A stretch of 15,786 nucleotides of DNA from Bacteroidales bacterium UBA6244 (GCA_002440885.1 DJVY01000246.1:3361-19146), one strand, 5' to 3'. Shown: positions 1 through 8,786, counted from the stretch's first letter. Translations and numbers: made by a program. Notes: generated by a model from the sequence alone, not told the origin.

Positions 1-899
1 AGCTTAATCTCAACGGGCACATCAGGCTGATACTTCATAAATGCGTTGATAAACTCTCGATAACTCATATTTTCAGAATTCTCAATGCGATATGTATCGT
101 CTGTACAACCAAGGGTAACAAAAACATTCCAAGCTTTAGCAAATCCGGGACGCCGGATGGTACCACGAAACATTGAAGGAATGTCCTTCAGGTCATATAT
201 CTCACGGTATTTCAAAGAGTCACGGTTTGGATAGACTTCAAAATCGCCATAATTCAAAATACTTCTCTTAATAATACGATCGAAAAGACGATGGTAAGGA
301 ATATACTTGTAACGTCCATTATTAATGTATTGCGAAACACCTGTGCCGGCCATCACAACATTTCTTGGATTCCAGGTAAATTTGTAATTCCATGGATTAT
401 TGTCGTATTCCGGAGCAACCAGTCCTCCAGTAAACGAGTAAAAAGATGTCAGTTCACCTCCCTCCTCTTTTACACGATTGATTACTTTCATAGCCGACAT
501 GTGATCAATTCCCGGATCTACACCCAATTCCATGAAAATGGGTATTCCGGCCTCAACAGCTTTTTCGCTTAACGCTTTTATTTCATCAGTGGCATACGAT
601 GCCGTTAGCATGGGTTTTCTGAACTCGATACATTTTTCGGCCACCAGCTTGTGCATGAAAGCAGGAAGCATGGAAATAACCACATCGGCTTCGGCAATTT
701 GTTGCTCGCTTGCTTGTTCATCATAAATATCAAACACGATGGCACATCCACGGGCATGTCCGTTGATTTTACTGAGGGCTGTTTTTTCAGAGATATCCCC
801 GACAATAACTTGCCAGTCGTTTTGCTCTGCATTTTTCAATAAATACTTGATCAGGCTGATGGTCGACAAACCTGCGCCTAAAATCAAAACTTTTTTCAT
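1..899 (-). CDS. Saccharopine dehydrogenase (AASS C-terminal-half type), 3' end off the window
   Basis: The reading frame opens at the ATG complementary to 897-899 and stays open for 299 codons to the window edge, so the C-terminus is missing. The N-terminus (MKKVLILGAG) is a Rossmann nucleotide-binding start with GAG at residues 8-10. Residues 123-134 read MELGVDPGIDHM, very close to the ELGLDPGLDHM signature of the SDH half of mammalian AASS. The following GGLVAPEYDNNPWNYKFTW stretch also matches that family. Family role: NAD(P)-dependent oxidation of saccharopine to glutamate and 2-aminoadipate semialdehyde in the cytosol. The gene lies 41 bp downstream of the LKR gene on the same strand with no terminator between, so co-transcription is likely. 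Its leader is A/T-rich with no Shine-Dalgarno sequence. The direction of flux (lysine breakdown or synthesis) cannot be decided from this window, because no aminoadipate-semialdehyde dehydrogenase gene is visible. Confidence 0.9.
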   Translation of the reverse strand, partial: MKKVLILGAGLSTISLIKYLLKNAEQNDWQVIVGDISEKTALSKINGHARGCAIVFDIYDEQASEQQIAEADVVISMLPAFMHKLVAEKCIEFRKPMLTASYATDEIKALSEKAVEAGIPIFMELGVDPGIDHMSAMKVINRVKEEGGELTSFYSFTGGLVAPEYDNNPWNYKFTWNPRNVVMAGTGVSQYINNGRYKYIPYHRLFDRIIKRSILNYGDFEVYPNRDSLKYREIYDLKDIPSMFRGTIRRPGFAKAWNVFVTLGCTDDTYRIENSENMSYREFINAFMKYQPDVPVEIK

Positions 900-940
900 A
901 AATTGAATAAATTAAAGATGATGATTATGGTGATTGGGCA

Positions 941-2248
941 TTACCCTAAATATTGTTCTAAATACTGATAATCAGGGGTAAGATGACCCTGATGCAAAAT
1001 CATTGCCCGCTTAAGAGGTGCTGGAATCGAAAGCTGCTCAAAAGGCACACTAAAATCGGCAACAGCCAAAACAGGTATGAAATCCAGCAAAGCATCCGAA
1101 AAAGTTTGTGAGGCTTCTCTGGGCAGTTCACTTGGTAAAATATCGACAGCCATAATAAGCAGACCCTCGCCCTTAAAGCCCATTATTGACTTGCGGGTTT
1201 TTGGGTTATAAACAAATACGGGGTCTTCTATTTCGGTTCCCTTAAAGGTACATTCGATTGATCCATCCGGATCACAGGTTACGTCACCGATAACCAGCAA
1301 TTTAGGATTTCCATTTGCATAAAGCTTCCCCAAATAATCTTTGGTTACGATAATGGGATAGCGGTTGTCCCAATACATACAGTTCATAAGTATCGTCAAA
1401 TGAGGGATATATTTCTCAAACTGACTTTCAAACCTTTCAGGATGGTTGTAATACTCTTGCAGATCAAACGCTTTTCTGCTATCAATTGGGGTTGAAAGAT
1501 CACTTTCTTTAAACACAACTTTATAGATTCGGCTGTTATCAGGAAAACCATGAGTGGAAAAATCCAATAACTCTTGTGGAGATATTTCTGTTGTGGGCAA
1601 AATATCGATTATTTCCTGAGCACCTCTGCTAACATTTCCATAACCTGTAAGACCTACGACCATGGGTTGGATTTCGGCGGGAAGACCCTTAAGTTGCATC
1701 TCTTTTGCGACACCATTTATCGCCTCTTTGGCTTCATCAAGCGACTGATAATGATGTGTTTGTTTCAACTTAAGAAATGGAGTTTGTATTCCAAACTCTT
1801 TCCATCGTTTTCCAGCTGACCAAAGTGAGTTTATCATTCCGGCCAATCCTGCAAAACGGCCAAAAAATATTAACCTTCTCCCCTTTTCATCGGTTACGCG
1901 TTCGTAATCAATCAGATTGATTTTAGATTCCATCATATTCCGAAGCAAGGGCATGTTGTACTCCTGCCCCTTGATGGTGTGACTAAAAAACAGATAAGTG
2001 GCATGGTTTTGAAAGTACCCAACAGGCATTTCCTTTACACCCAAAACAATTCCATGTTGAGCTATCATGTCGACTAATTTTGCGCCGGCATGTGTGTATT
2101 CACTGTCTTTAAAAATACGCTTTTCTGATTTAACAACCTCTATGTCAATACCTTTATCAATAAGCTGTTGCACGTGCTGAGGAACTAAAGCCACCCGCCG
2201 CTCCATGGCATATTTATCTTCGTATCTCAATCCAATCCGGTGCTTCAT
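941..2248 (-). CDS. Lysine-ketoglutarate reductase (saccharopine-forming, AASS N-terminal-half type)
   Basis: A 435-residue protein of the alanine dehydrogenase/PNT-like LKR family. Known family reaction: NAD(P)H-dependent condensation of lysine and 2-oxoglutarate to saccharopine. The N-terminal substrate domain has the ERR.ALVP.H pattern (residues 16-25), K72 in LGVKEMP, and the block SHTIKGQEYNMPLL beginning at residue 89. K72 and H90 occupy the positions of the catalytic Lys and His of yeast Lys1. LIDYE (112-116) and FAGLAGMIN (132-140) also match AASS closely. The nucleotide-binding domain shows GLTGYGNVSRGAQ at residues 199-211. The length fits the LKR half of AASS without its SDH half, which is encoded separately just downstream. 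A TAnnTTTG element lies about 33 bp upstream of the start. The ATG at 2248 is chosen because it gives the family's natural N-terminus. Confidence 0.9.
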   Translation of the reverse strand: MKHRIGLRYEDKYAMERRVALVPQHVQQLIDKGIDIEVVKSEKRIFKDSEYTHAGAKLVDMIAQHGIVLGVKEMPVGYFQNHATYLFFSHTIKGQEYNMPLLRNMMESKINLIDYERVTDEKGRRLIFFGRFAGLAGMINSLWSAGKRWKEFGIQTPFLKLKQTHHYQSLDEAKEAINGVAKEMQLKGLPAEIQPMVVGLTGYGNVSRGAQEIIDILPTTEISPQELLDFSTHGFPDNSRIYKVVFKESDLSTPIDSRKAFDLQEYYNHPERFESQFEKYIPHLTILMNCMYWDNRYPIIVTKDYLGKLYANGNPKLLVIGDVTCDPDGSIECTFKGTEIEDPVFVYNPKTRKSIMGFKGEGLLIMAVDILPSELPREASQTFSDALLDFIPVLAVADFSVPFEQLSIPAPLKRAMILHQGHLTPDYQYLEQYLG

Positions 2249-2280
2249 TTCTTACCTTTTTCTTAATAATTATCAAAAGG

Positions 2281-2288
2281 CAAACTTA
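2281..2288 (-). promoter_or_regulatory. Bacteroidota -7 promoter element for the LKR-SDH unit
   Basis: On the minus strand the sequence reads TAAGTTTG, an exact match to the Bacteroidota -7 consensus TAnnTTTG. It would give a transcript with a leader of roughly 25 nt before the LKR start. No clear -33 TTTG is seen at the usual distance, so the call rests on the -7 element and its position. Confidence 0.5.
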
Positions 2289-2569
2289 GGAAAATATGAT
2301 GCTTGTTTTCTTTAAATTCGTTAAAAATAAGAACATGCATCAAGTCAAATCAATATAGACATGAATTAAAATGGAAAAATTTTAAAATGCATCACGAGTT
2401 CACTAAATACGGAAATAACCTTCATGATCATTTCAAACCAATTGCACCAGCTTATGCGTTGCAATCGTTTTCATACTAACAATCTCCTTACCACTTAGAA
2501 ATACCAGACAGAACATACAAGGTATCCAAAGTCATGGGTAGATTGTTTTAGGAATAACACTATTTTTTG
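2289..2569. other. Divergent intergenic region between LKR and ppdK
   Basis: This is the central part of a 374-bp gap between divergent genes, A/T-rich and without a convincing coding frame or RNA gene. It holds two small dyads: an 8-bp palindrome ATGATCAT at 2424-2431, and ATTGCA/TGCAAT arms separated by 13 bp at 2441-2465. Either could be an operator, but both are short enough to arise by chance. Nothing else is recognised. Confidence 0.4.
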
Positions 2570-2577
2570 TACCTTTG
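2570..2577 (+). promoter_or_regulatory. Bacteroidota -7 promoter element for ppdK
   Basis: TACCTTTG is an exact TAnnTTTG match 45 bp before the ppdK start. The -33 region is weaker: TTTA lies 19 bp upstream and a TTG (2543-2545) 24 bp upstream. The predicted leader is about 40 nt, A-rich, with no Shine-Dalgarno sequence. Confidence 0.6.
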
Positions 2578-2622
2578 CGTGCTCTGAAAAAGATCGTTCA
2601 ATTTTAACAAAATCTAATAAAA

Positions 2623-5373
2623 ATGTCGAAAAAAAAGCATGTTTACTTGTTTGGCGACCGCAAAGCCGAAGGTAATGCCTCCATGAAAAACCTTCTGGGC
2701 GGCAAAGGTGCCAACCTGGCCGAAATGAATTTAATTGGCGTACCGGTTCCTCCGGGCTTCACTATCACAACTGAAATCTGCACCCTCTACAATGCTGAAG
2801 GTCGCGATGCCGCTGTAAAAGCCATCAAAACAGAGGTGGAATTAGCTGTTGCTGAACTTGAAAAAATCATGGGCACCACTTTTGGTGACAAAAACAATCC
2901 CCTGTTGTTATCGGTAAGATCCGGTGCTCGCGCTTCGATGCCCGGCATGATGGATACAGTTCTGAACCTGGGTTTGAATGACGATGCCGTAGAAGGGATT
3001 GCGAAAAAATCAGGAAACGAACGTTTTGCATGGGATTCTTACCGCAGATTTGTTCAGATGTTTGGGGATGTGGTACTTGGCATGAAACCTGAGTCGAAAG
3101 AAGATGCTGATCCTTTTGAGGAAATCATTGAACATTTGAAAGAAGAAAAACAAGTAGAGTTAGATACAGACCTCACTGTTGATGATTTGAAAGAGCTTGT
3201 GAAAAGATTCAAAGCCGCCGTAAAAAAGCAAACAGGCCACGATTTCCCAGTCGATCCATGGGAGCAACTTTGGGGTTCAGTAATGGCCGTTTTTGATAGC
3301 TGGATGAATCCACGCGCCATATATTACCGCAAAATGGAACGCATTCCGGATGAATGGGGCACTGCCGTTAATGTTCAGGCCATGGTTTTCGGAAACATGG
3401 GATTAAACTCAGCCACTGGTGTTGCCTTTACGAGAGATGCCGGAACAGGAGAAAACATCTTTAACGGTGAATATCTTATCAATGCTCAGGGCGAAGATGT
3501 TGTAGCCGGTATTCGCACTCCACAGCAGATAACAAAAGAAGGATCGATGCGCTGGGCAAAACTTGCGCAGGTTTCGGAAGAAGAACGGGCTGCCAAATAC
3601 CCGTCTCTGGAAGAATCGATGCCGAAAATGTACAAGGAACTCTTTGATACACAAAAGCAACTCGAAAAACATTACCGCGATATGCAAGACCTTGAATTTA
3701 CCATCGAAGATGGTCGGTTGTGGTTACTGCAAACCCGTAATGGAAAACGCACAGGGGCAGCTATGGTAAAAATTGCCATGGATATGCTTAAAGAGAAACT
3801 CATTACCAAAGAGGAAGCTATAATGCGTGTTAACCCTGAGAAGTTAGACGAACTTTTACATCCAGTATTCGACAAAGTAGCTGTAACTGAAGCAAAAGTC
3901 ATGTCGAAAGGATTACCAGCTTCACCTGGTGCTGCTACCGGACAGATTGTTTTCCATGCCGAAGAAGCTGAAAAATGGGCTGCTGATGGCAAAAAAGTAA
4001 TTCTTGTACGCATCGAAACCTCACCTGAAGATCTTGCCGGCATGAATTCTGCTGAAGGTATCCTTACCGCTCGTGGTGGTATGACCTCCCACGCTGCCGT
4101 TGTAGCCAGAGGAATGGGGAAATGTTGTGTGTCAGGAGCAGGAAGCATAAAAGTAGACTACAAAGCACGTACGCTTTTAATGAATGGAAAAGCTTATAAA
4201 GAAGGTGATTTTATTTCGTTAAACGGTACTACTGGAGAAGTTTACGACGGAATGATTAAAACTGTTGATCCTGAATTAAGTGGCGACTTCGGTAAACTCA
4301 TGAAATTGGCCGACAAGAAAGCAAAACTTTATGTACGTACCAACGCCGACACACCCAATGACGCCCAGGTAGCACGCGATTTCGGAGCTCAGGGAATTGG
4401 CTTGTGCCGTACCGAACATATGTTCTTTGGCGATGACAAAATCATTGCCATGCGCGAAATGATTTTGGCAGCAGATGAGGCTGGTAGACGTGAAGCGTTA
4501 AACAAACTGCTCCCAATCCAACGCAAAGATTTTGAAGGCATCTTCGAAGCCATGCATGATCTGCCGGTTACAGTGCGCCTGCTTGACCCTCCTTTGCATG
4601 AGTTTGTTCCTCACGATGAAAAAGGTCAGAAAGAAATGGCCGAAGTAATGGGGGTTAGCTTAAAGGTTATCAAAGATAAAATCGAAGACTTGAACGAAGT
4701 AAACCCAATGCTAGGTCACCGTGGCTGTCGTTTAGGCAATACATATCCTGAGATCACTGAAATGCAAAGTCGTGCTATCATTGAAGCAGCACTCGATCTG
4801 AAGAAACGCAAGATCAATGCCCATCCGGAAATTATGATACCCCTCACCGGAACTTTGGCTGAATTGAAACTTCAGGAAAAGATTGTGAGAGAAACCATTC
4901 AAATGGTTTTCGATGAAAGAGGTGAAAAAATCGACTTCTTGGTTGGCACCATGATCGAAATTCCCAGAGCCGCGCTAACTGCAGACAAAATTGCCGAATC
5001 TGCTGAGTTTTTCTCATTCGGAACAAACGACCTCACCCAAATGACCTTTGGTTATTCAAGGGATGATGCCGGAAAATTCCTCCCCATTTACATCGAAAAA
5101 GGACTGTTAAAAGAAGATCCTTTCCAGGTTTTAGATCAGGAAGGTGTTGGACAATTAATTGAAATGGCAGTGAAAAAAGGCCGCAAAACCCGTAAGAAAA
5201 TCAAATTGGGTATCTGTGGCGAGCATGGTGGAGAACCAAGCTCTATCGAATTCTGCCACCGCGCCGGACTACACTACGTGAGCTGCTCACCTTATCGCGT
5301 GCCAATTGCACGATTAGCAGCAGCCCAAGCAGTGATTATGAATAAAAAAAGCTTCAAAAAGAAAAATAAATAG
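2623..5373 (+). CDS. ppdK: Pyruvate, phosphate dikinase
   Basis: A 916-residue cytosolic enzyme interconverting pyruvate + ATP + Pi and PEP + AMP + PPi. It starts with the ATP-grasp nucleotide-binding domain (GGKGANLAEM near residue 27, SVRSGARASMPGMMDTVLNLG near residue 100). The swivelling phosphohistidine domain carries GGMTSHAAVVARG, with catalytic H490 and the adjacent T488 that corresponds to the regulatory threonine of plant enzymes. The C-terminal PEP/pyruvate barrel has CRTEHMFF, GTNDLTQMTFG and GICGEHGGEP, with the catalytic cysteine at C865. All three domains look intact. The protein is somewhat longer than the classic enzyme of about 875 residues, partly through a charged insertion in the N-terminal domain and a basic tail ending KKSFKKKNK. 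No PPDK regulatory kinase/phosphatase gene is in the window. It is followed by its own terminator and then pckA, so together they handle PEP supply for gluconeogenesis or PPi-linked glycolysis. Confidence 0.97.
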   Translation: MSKKKHVYLFGDRKAEGNASMKNLLGGKGANLAEMNLIGVPVPPGFTITTEICTLYNAEGRDAAVKAIKTEVELAVAELEKIMGTTFGDKNNPLLLSVRSGARASMPGMMDTVLNLGLNDDAVEGIAKKSGNERFAWDSYRRFVQMFGDVVLGMKPESKEDADPFEEIIEHLKEEKQVELDTDLTVDDLKELVKRFKAAVKKQTGHDFPVDPWEQLWGSVMAVFDSWMNPRAIYYRKMERIPDEWGTAVNVQAMVFGNMGLNSATGVAFTRDAGTGENIFNGEYLINAQGEDVVAGIRTPQQITKEGSMRWAKLAQVSEEERAAKYPSLEESMPKMYKELFDTQKQLEKHYRDMQDLEFTIEDGRLWLLQTRNGKRTGAAMVKIAMDMLKEKLITKEEAIMRVNPEKLDELLHPVFDKVAVTEAKVMSKGLPASPGAATGQIVFHAEEAEKWAADGKKVILVRIETSPEDLAGMNSAEGILTARGGMTSHAAVVARGMGKCCVSGAGSIKVDYKARTLLMNGKAYKEGDFISLNGTTGEVYDGMIKTVDPELSGDFGKLMKLADKKAKLYVRTNADTPNDAQVARDFGAQGIGLCRTEHMFFGDDKIIAMREMILAADEAGRREALNKLLPIQRKDFEGIFEAMHDLPVTVRLLDPPLHEFVPHDEKGQKEMAEVMGVSLKVIKDKIEDLNEVNPMLGHRGCRLGNTYPEITEMQSRAIIEAALDLKKRKINAHPEIMIPLTGTLAELKLQEKIVRETIQMVFDERGEKIDFLVGTMIEIPRAALTADKIAESAEFFSFGTNDLTQMTFGYSRDDAGKFLPIYIEKGLLKEDPFQVLDQEGVGQLIEMAVKKGRKTRKKIKLGICGEHGGEPSSIEFCHRAGLHYVSCSPYRVPIARLAAAQAVIMNKKSFKKKNK

Positions 5374-5389
5374 TAATTTATTTTAATTT

Positions 5390-5433
5390 AAAGCCAATGT
5401 TACTTTGAAAATTGTATCATTGGCTTTATTTTT
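5390..5433 (+). terminator. Intrinsic terminator after ppdK
   Basis: AAAGCCAATG (5390-5399) pairs perfectly with CATTGGCTTT (5418-5427). After one T-T mismatch the stem gains three more pairs (TAC/GTA), and it is followed by the T-rich run TATTTTT. It lies 17 bp after the ppdK stop and separates ppdK transcription from pckA. Confidence 0.75.
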
Positions 5434-5466
5434 GCCCGCTAATATTATCATATTTGCATTTATGCA

Positions 5467-5474
5467 TACGTTTG
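5467..5474 (+). promoter_or_regulatory. Bacteroidota -7 promoter element for pckA
   Basis: TACGTTTG is an exact TAnnTTTG match between the ppdK terminator and the pckA start. It implies a leader of about 75-80 nt. No TTTG is seen at the normal -33 distance, and a nearer TTTG at 5453-5456 is too close. The call rests on the -7 motif and on the need for a new promoter after the terminator. Confidence 0.5.
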
Positions 5475-5558
5475 CAATAGGCATTCCACAGTATTTAACC
5501 GATCATTCGCAAAAATGTATCGAACTCAAATTAATTATAATCCCTTAACAGATTTATT

Positions 5559-7196
5559 ATGGCAATAGATTTAGAAAAAATCAAAGCCTCATTGGCTGGT
5601 TATGGCATCACTGAAGTAGAAGAGCTTATTTATAACCCTTCGTACGAAAGACTTTTTAAAGATGAAACAAAGCCCGGACTCGAAGGATTTGAAAAAGGCT
5701 ACCTCTCCGAACTAGGTGCGGTTAATGTAATGACCGGAAAATTCACCGGTCGGTCACCAAAAGACAAATACATTGTCCTGGACGAAAAAACAAAAGACAC
5801 TGTTTGGTGGGCAGAACAAGCCAAGTCTTCCGACAACAAACCAATTGACGCCAAAATCTGGGATCATTTGTACAACCTTAGCACTAAACAACTTACCGGT
5901 AAGAAGCTATATGTTGTGGATGGATATGCAGGAGCCAATGCCGACTCACGTATTGCAGTTCGCTTTATAATGGAAGTAGCCTGGCAGGCACATTTTGTAA
6001 AAAACATGTTCGTCAGACCATCAGAAGAAGAATTGGCCACCTTTAAGCCTGATTTTATCATGCTTAATGCCGCCAAAACAACAAACCCTGACTGGAAAAC
6101 CATGAGCCGGACGGATGGTGTGCCCTTCAATTCTGAAAATTTTGTTGCGTTTAACCTGACCGCCGGATGTGCTGTTGTTGGTGGCAGTTGGTATGGTGGC
6201 GAAATGAAAAAAGGGATTTTCTCCATAATGAACTATTATCTGCCTCTAAAAGGAATGGCCGCCATGCACTGTTCAGCTAACGTTGGTAAAGAAGGGGATA
6301 CAGCCATTTTCTTTGGTTTATCCGGAACTGGAAAAACAACTTTATCAACCGATCCGAAAAGGGCCTTGATTGGCGATGACGAACATGGTTGGGATGATGA
6401 AGGTATTTTCAACTTTGAGGGAGGATGTTACGCCAAAACCATTAACCTGGACAAAGACAGTGAACCCGACATCTTTAACGCCATCAGAAGAGACGCCCTG
6501 CTGGAAAATGTGTCTGTAGATGAAAACGGCAAAATTGACTTTACCGATGGTAGTGTTACCCAAAACACACGCGTATCCTACCCCATCTATCACATCGAAA
6601 ATATTGTAAAACCAGTTTCAAAGGCAGGTCCGGCAAAAAAAGTAATTTTCCTCACTGCCGATGCTTTTGGTGTAATGCCTCCCGTTTCAAAACTTACGCC
6701 TGAACAAACCAAATATCACTTCCTGTCAGGATTTACTGCAAAACTGGCCGGAACTGAAGTCGGAGTAACCACTCCTGTACCCACCTTCTCAGCCTGTTTT
6801 GGAGCAGCCTTTTTAACACTGCATCCAACCAAATATGGCCAGGAGTTGGTGAAACGCATGGAAGCCAATCAGGCTGAAGCGTATTTGGTAAACACCGGAT
6901 GGAATGGGACTGGAAAACGTATTTCCATTAAAGACACCAGAGGAATTATTGATGCTATTTTGGATGGTTCAATTGAGAAGGCTGAAACCAAGATCATACC
7001 CGTTTTTAATTTAGAAGTTCCCACATCGTTGCCAGGTGTCGATCCGAAAATACTTGACCCACGTGATACTTACAACAATCCTGAAGATTGGAACAAAAAA
7101 GCCAAACAACTGGCAGAACTGTTTATTAAAAACTTTGAACAGTACACCGATAACGACGAAGGAAAAGCCCTCATTGCTGCCGGTCCTTCGATTTAA
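5559..7196 (+). CDS. pckA: Phosphoenolpyruvate carboxykinase (ATP-dependent)
   Basis: A 545-residue cytosolic enzyme catalysing oxaloacetate + ATP to PEP + CO2 + ADP, or the reverse in fermentative, CO2-fixing anaerobes. The sequence shows the ATP-type PEPCK hallmarks: substrate-binding TGRSPKDKY near residue 64, the P-loop GLSGTGKTT at 253-261 with K259, the metal-binding GDDEHGWDDEG block near residue 273, FLTADAFGVMPPVSKL, and the adenine/ATP lid block NTGWNGTGKRISIKDTRG near residue 445. The length is normal for the family and no key residue appears missing. The start ATG gives the usual N-terminus with no signal peptide. It follows ppdK with an intervening terminator and its own -7 element, so the two are neighbours in function but probably separate transcription units. 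Confidence 0.97.
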   Translation: MAIDLEKIKASLAGYGITEVEELIYNPSYERLFKDETKPGLEGFEKGYLSELGAVNVMTGKFTGRSPKDKYIVLDEKTKDTVWWAEQAKSSDNKPIDAKIWDHLYNLSTKQLTGKKLYVVDGYAGANADSRIAVRFIMEVAWQAHFVKNMFVRPSEEELATFKPDFIMLNAAKTTNPDWKTMSRTDGVPFNSENFVAFNLTAGCAVVGGSWYGGEMKKGIFSIMNYYLPLKGMAAMHCSANVGKEGDTAIFFGLSGTGKTTLSTDPKRALIGDDEHGWDDEGIFNFEGGCYAKTINLDKDSEPDIFNAIRRDALLENVSVDENGKIDFTDGSVTQNTRVSYPIYHIENIVKPVSKAGPAKKVIFLTADAFGVMPPVSKLTPEQTKYHFLSGFTAKLAGTEVGVTTPVPTFSACFGAAFLTLHPTKYGQELVKRMEANQAEAYLVNTGWNGTGKRISIKDTRGIIDAILDGSIEKAETKIIPVFNLEVPTSLPGVDPKILDPRDTYNNPEDWNKKAKQLAELFIKNFEQYTDNDEGKALIAAGPSI

Positions 7197-7217
7197 ATAT
7201 CGAACAAAGCATTGACT

Positions 7218-7256
7218 AAAAGCCGTGCGGAGATATCCATACGGCTTTTCTTTTTT
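7218..7256 (+). terminator. Terminator after pckA, possibly bidirectional
   Basis: AAAAGCCGT (7218-7226) pairs with ACGGCTTTT (7241-7249) across a 14-nt loop, followed by CTTTTTT on the plus strand. It lies 21 bp after the pckA stop. The minus-strand gene converges on it from 7272, and the stem's own A run gives a short T run on that strand, so it could serve both genes. Confidence 0.85.
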
Positions 7257-7271
7257 GAATGCACAAACAAG

Positions 7272-8786
7272 CTAAGTCAACTCAGCAAGGTTGACACGGT
7301 CAATTCTTTTAATCCCCAATTTGTTGGTTATCAACTTATAATATTTGTACTGAACCTCATTTCCCGAAGTAAACCGAAATATCAGGTTCAGATGATAAAC
7401 ACGATGAATCATCTGACGTTTCAGTTGCTTTTTCGACTTGATAAATACTTCCTTCTCCTGATCGTCCATTTTAATGGTAAAAGGCGTGATGTTGAGACGA
7501 AATATTTGAGTAATCCCTTCAAAATCTTCCAATTTACGTGTTTTTCGGGTAGATATTTTTATCTGGGTTTTATAATGAAGTACCTTGTCCCCTATCCACT
7601 CCTCCGATATTTCGGTAACGCGCATGCGTTCTCGCGCTCCTTTTATTTCATTTGGTAAGTAGTTTCGTTTTTCAAACCGAAAACTTTCCCGCATAACACC
7701 AATTTGAATCTGCTTTTGAAGAGAGATCGCCGTTCTGAAATCGAAAAACATTTTTTTTCTCTTTTTATCAAAATACAAACGAGTCAATTCTTTAATTCGA
7801 TCTTTAAACATATAACTGATAACCAAAACAATAAAGAATGGCAAAGTTAAATTACCAAAGGCATATTGCGAAGCAAACGCGATGGCCGTGGCAAACACCA
7901 TGGCCAATCCGGCTGCCAGACTAAAAAATACCTGCTCGTAAAACACCCCTTCTTTTCTGGTATCGGTATTCAAAAAAAGATTGCTTTCGATATATCTTTT
8001 CAACCTTCCCCGGCGATGCAACAAATGCTCGTTACTGTCGTCTGCCTTGGCAACCGAAGGATATTGGGCTTTTTTTCGGTATCTGATTTCGGCCAAAACG
8101 AGTTGGTGTAATCTATTCATGGTTTCAGAAGTTGGAGTCAACTTCCCTGTCAACCCATTAAACAAAGTATAAAGCTGTTCTTCAAGCATCAGGCTTTGAT
8201 ATTCATCGGCCCAGCATGCTGCTTTTTTAATACTTTCCGACAAATCAGCCATATGCACTTTAGAACGAAATGAGCAATAAGTCTCTCTCAGGTTATGGCA
8301 ATCCGCTATAAAAGTGTTTGCTTCGATTTCTGTAAGTACCGTATCTTTCAACAGTAAAATCCGTTTCACCTCATCCCCAACCCCCTTGTTGGTTGAAGAA
8401 ACATACTTTTTTATTTTACGAATTAAAATGTTATCGTTTCGGTGAGATCTGGTACATATCACCTCTTCCAGAACTGAGTACAGTTCTCTTTTAATTAAAG
8501 AATCCTCGTTTAAAAATGTAGCTAGTGGGTATGATGGTGTAGACAGACGTATGTAGGATTTCAACGACTTATAAAAATCATGTTTAGTATAATTGTGTTT
8601 GTTCACATCTAATGCCGGGGGCAAAAACAAAAACATGTCCATACCAAAATGGGCAGTTCGGTCAGAGAAATCATTGGCCGGAAAATCAAGTTTTAGCTCA
8701 AACGACTGGCCTGCATGAGCTTTTATATGATCCTTTATCATGTTTAATAATTGTTTGCAAGTGTACATTATTTTGTTGTAAGTCAT
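7272..8786 (-). CDS. Unrecognised two-helix membrane protein
   Basis: I do not recognise this 504-residue protein. Residues 1-280 are predicted soluble, mixed helical and rich in charged residues, with no signal peptide. A hydrophobic hairpin follows: about 284-308 (FFSLAAGLAMVFATAIAFAS) and 312-327 (LTLPFFIVLVISYMF). Next comes a strongly basic juxtamembrane patch (KDRIKELTRLYFDKKRKKM), which predicts both ends in the cytoplasm. The C-terminal 160 residues look like alternating strands with many Lys/Arg/Ile. No catalytic motif, P-loop or HTH is evident. Alternative starts are M7 and M16. The gene converges on pckA and diverges from the phosphate module. A role in phosphate or membrane regulation would be a guess from position only. 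Confidence 0.8.
   Translation of the reverse strand: MTYNKIMYTCKQLLNMIKDHIKAHAGQSFELKLDFPANDFSDRTAHFGMDMFLFLPPALDVNKHNYTKHDFYKSLKSYIRLSTPSYPLATFLNEDSLIKRELYSVLEEVICTRSHRNDNILIRKIKKYVSSTNKGVGDEVKRILLLKDTVLTEIEANTFIADCHNLRETYCSFRSKVHMADLSESIKKAACWADEYQSLMLEEQLYTLFNGLTGKLTPTSETMNRLHQLVLAEIRYRKKAQYPSVAKADDSNEHLLHRRGRLKRYIESNLFLNTDTRKEGVFYEQVFFSLAAGLAMVFATAIAFASQYAFGNLTLPFFIVLVISYMFKDRIKELTRLYFDKKRKKMFFDFRTAISLQKQIQIGVMRESFRFEKRNYLPNEIKGARERMRVTEISEEWIGDKVLHYKTQIKISTRKTRKLEDFEGITQIFRLNITPFTIKMDDQEKEVFIKSKKQLKRQMIHRVYHLNLIFRFTSGNEVQYKYYKLITNKLGIKRIDRVNLAELT

Noticed and set aside
291..842. Several plus-strand frames opposite the saccharopine dehydrogenase gene
   Set aside because: The minus strand carries a continuous, strongly conserved SDH frame across the whole stretch, so these short frames are antisense shadows.
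2441..2465. ATTGCA/TGCAAT dyad between LKR and ppdK as an operator
   Set aside because: It has only 6-bp arms, lies more than 100 bp from either predicted -7 element, and no second copy was noticed in the window. It is kept only as a remark on the intergenic region.
3672..4148. Minus-strand open frame of 158 codons inside ppdK
   Set aside because: It is antisense to the conserved phosphohistidine domain of ppdK, where codon bias keeps the opposite frame open. The protein has no recognisable features.
7212..7658. Plus-strand open frame of 148 codons after pckA
   Set aside because: It lies opposite the 3' part of the 504-residue minus-strand gene, begins before the terminator hairpin and runs through it, and its translation is low-complexity with no family resemblance. 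It is a shadow frame.
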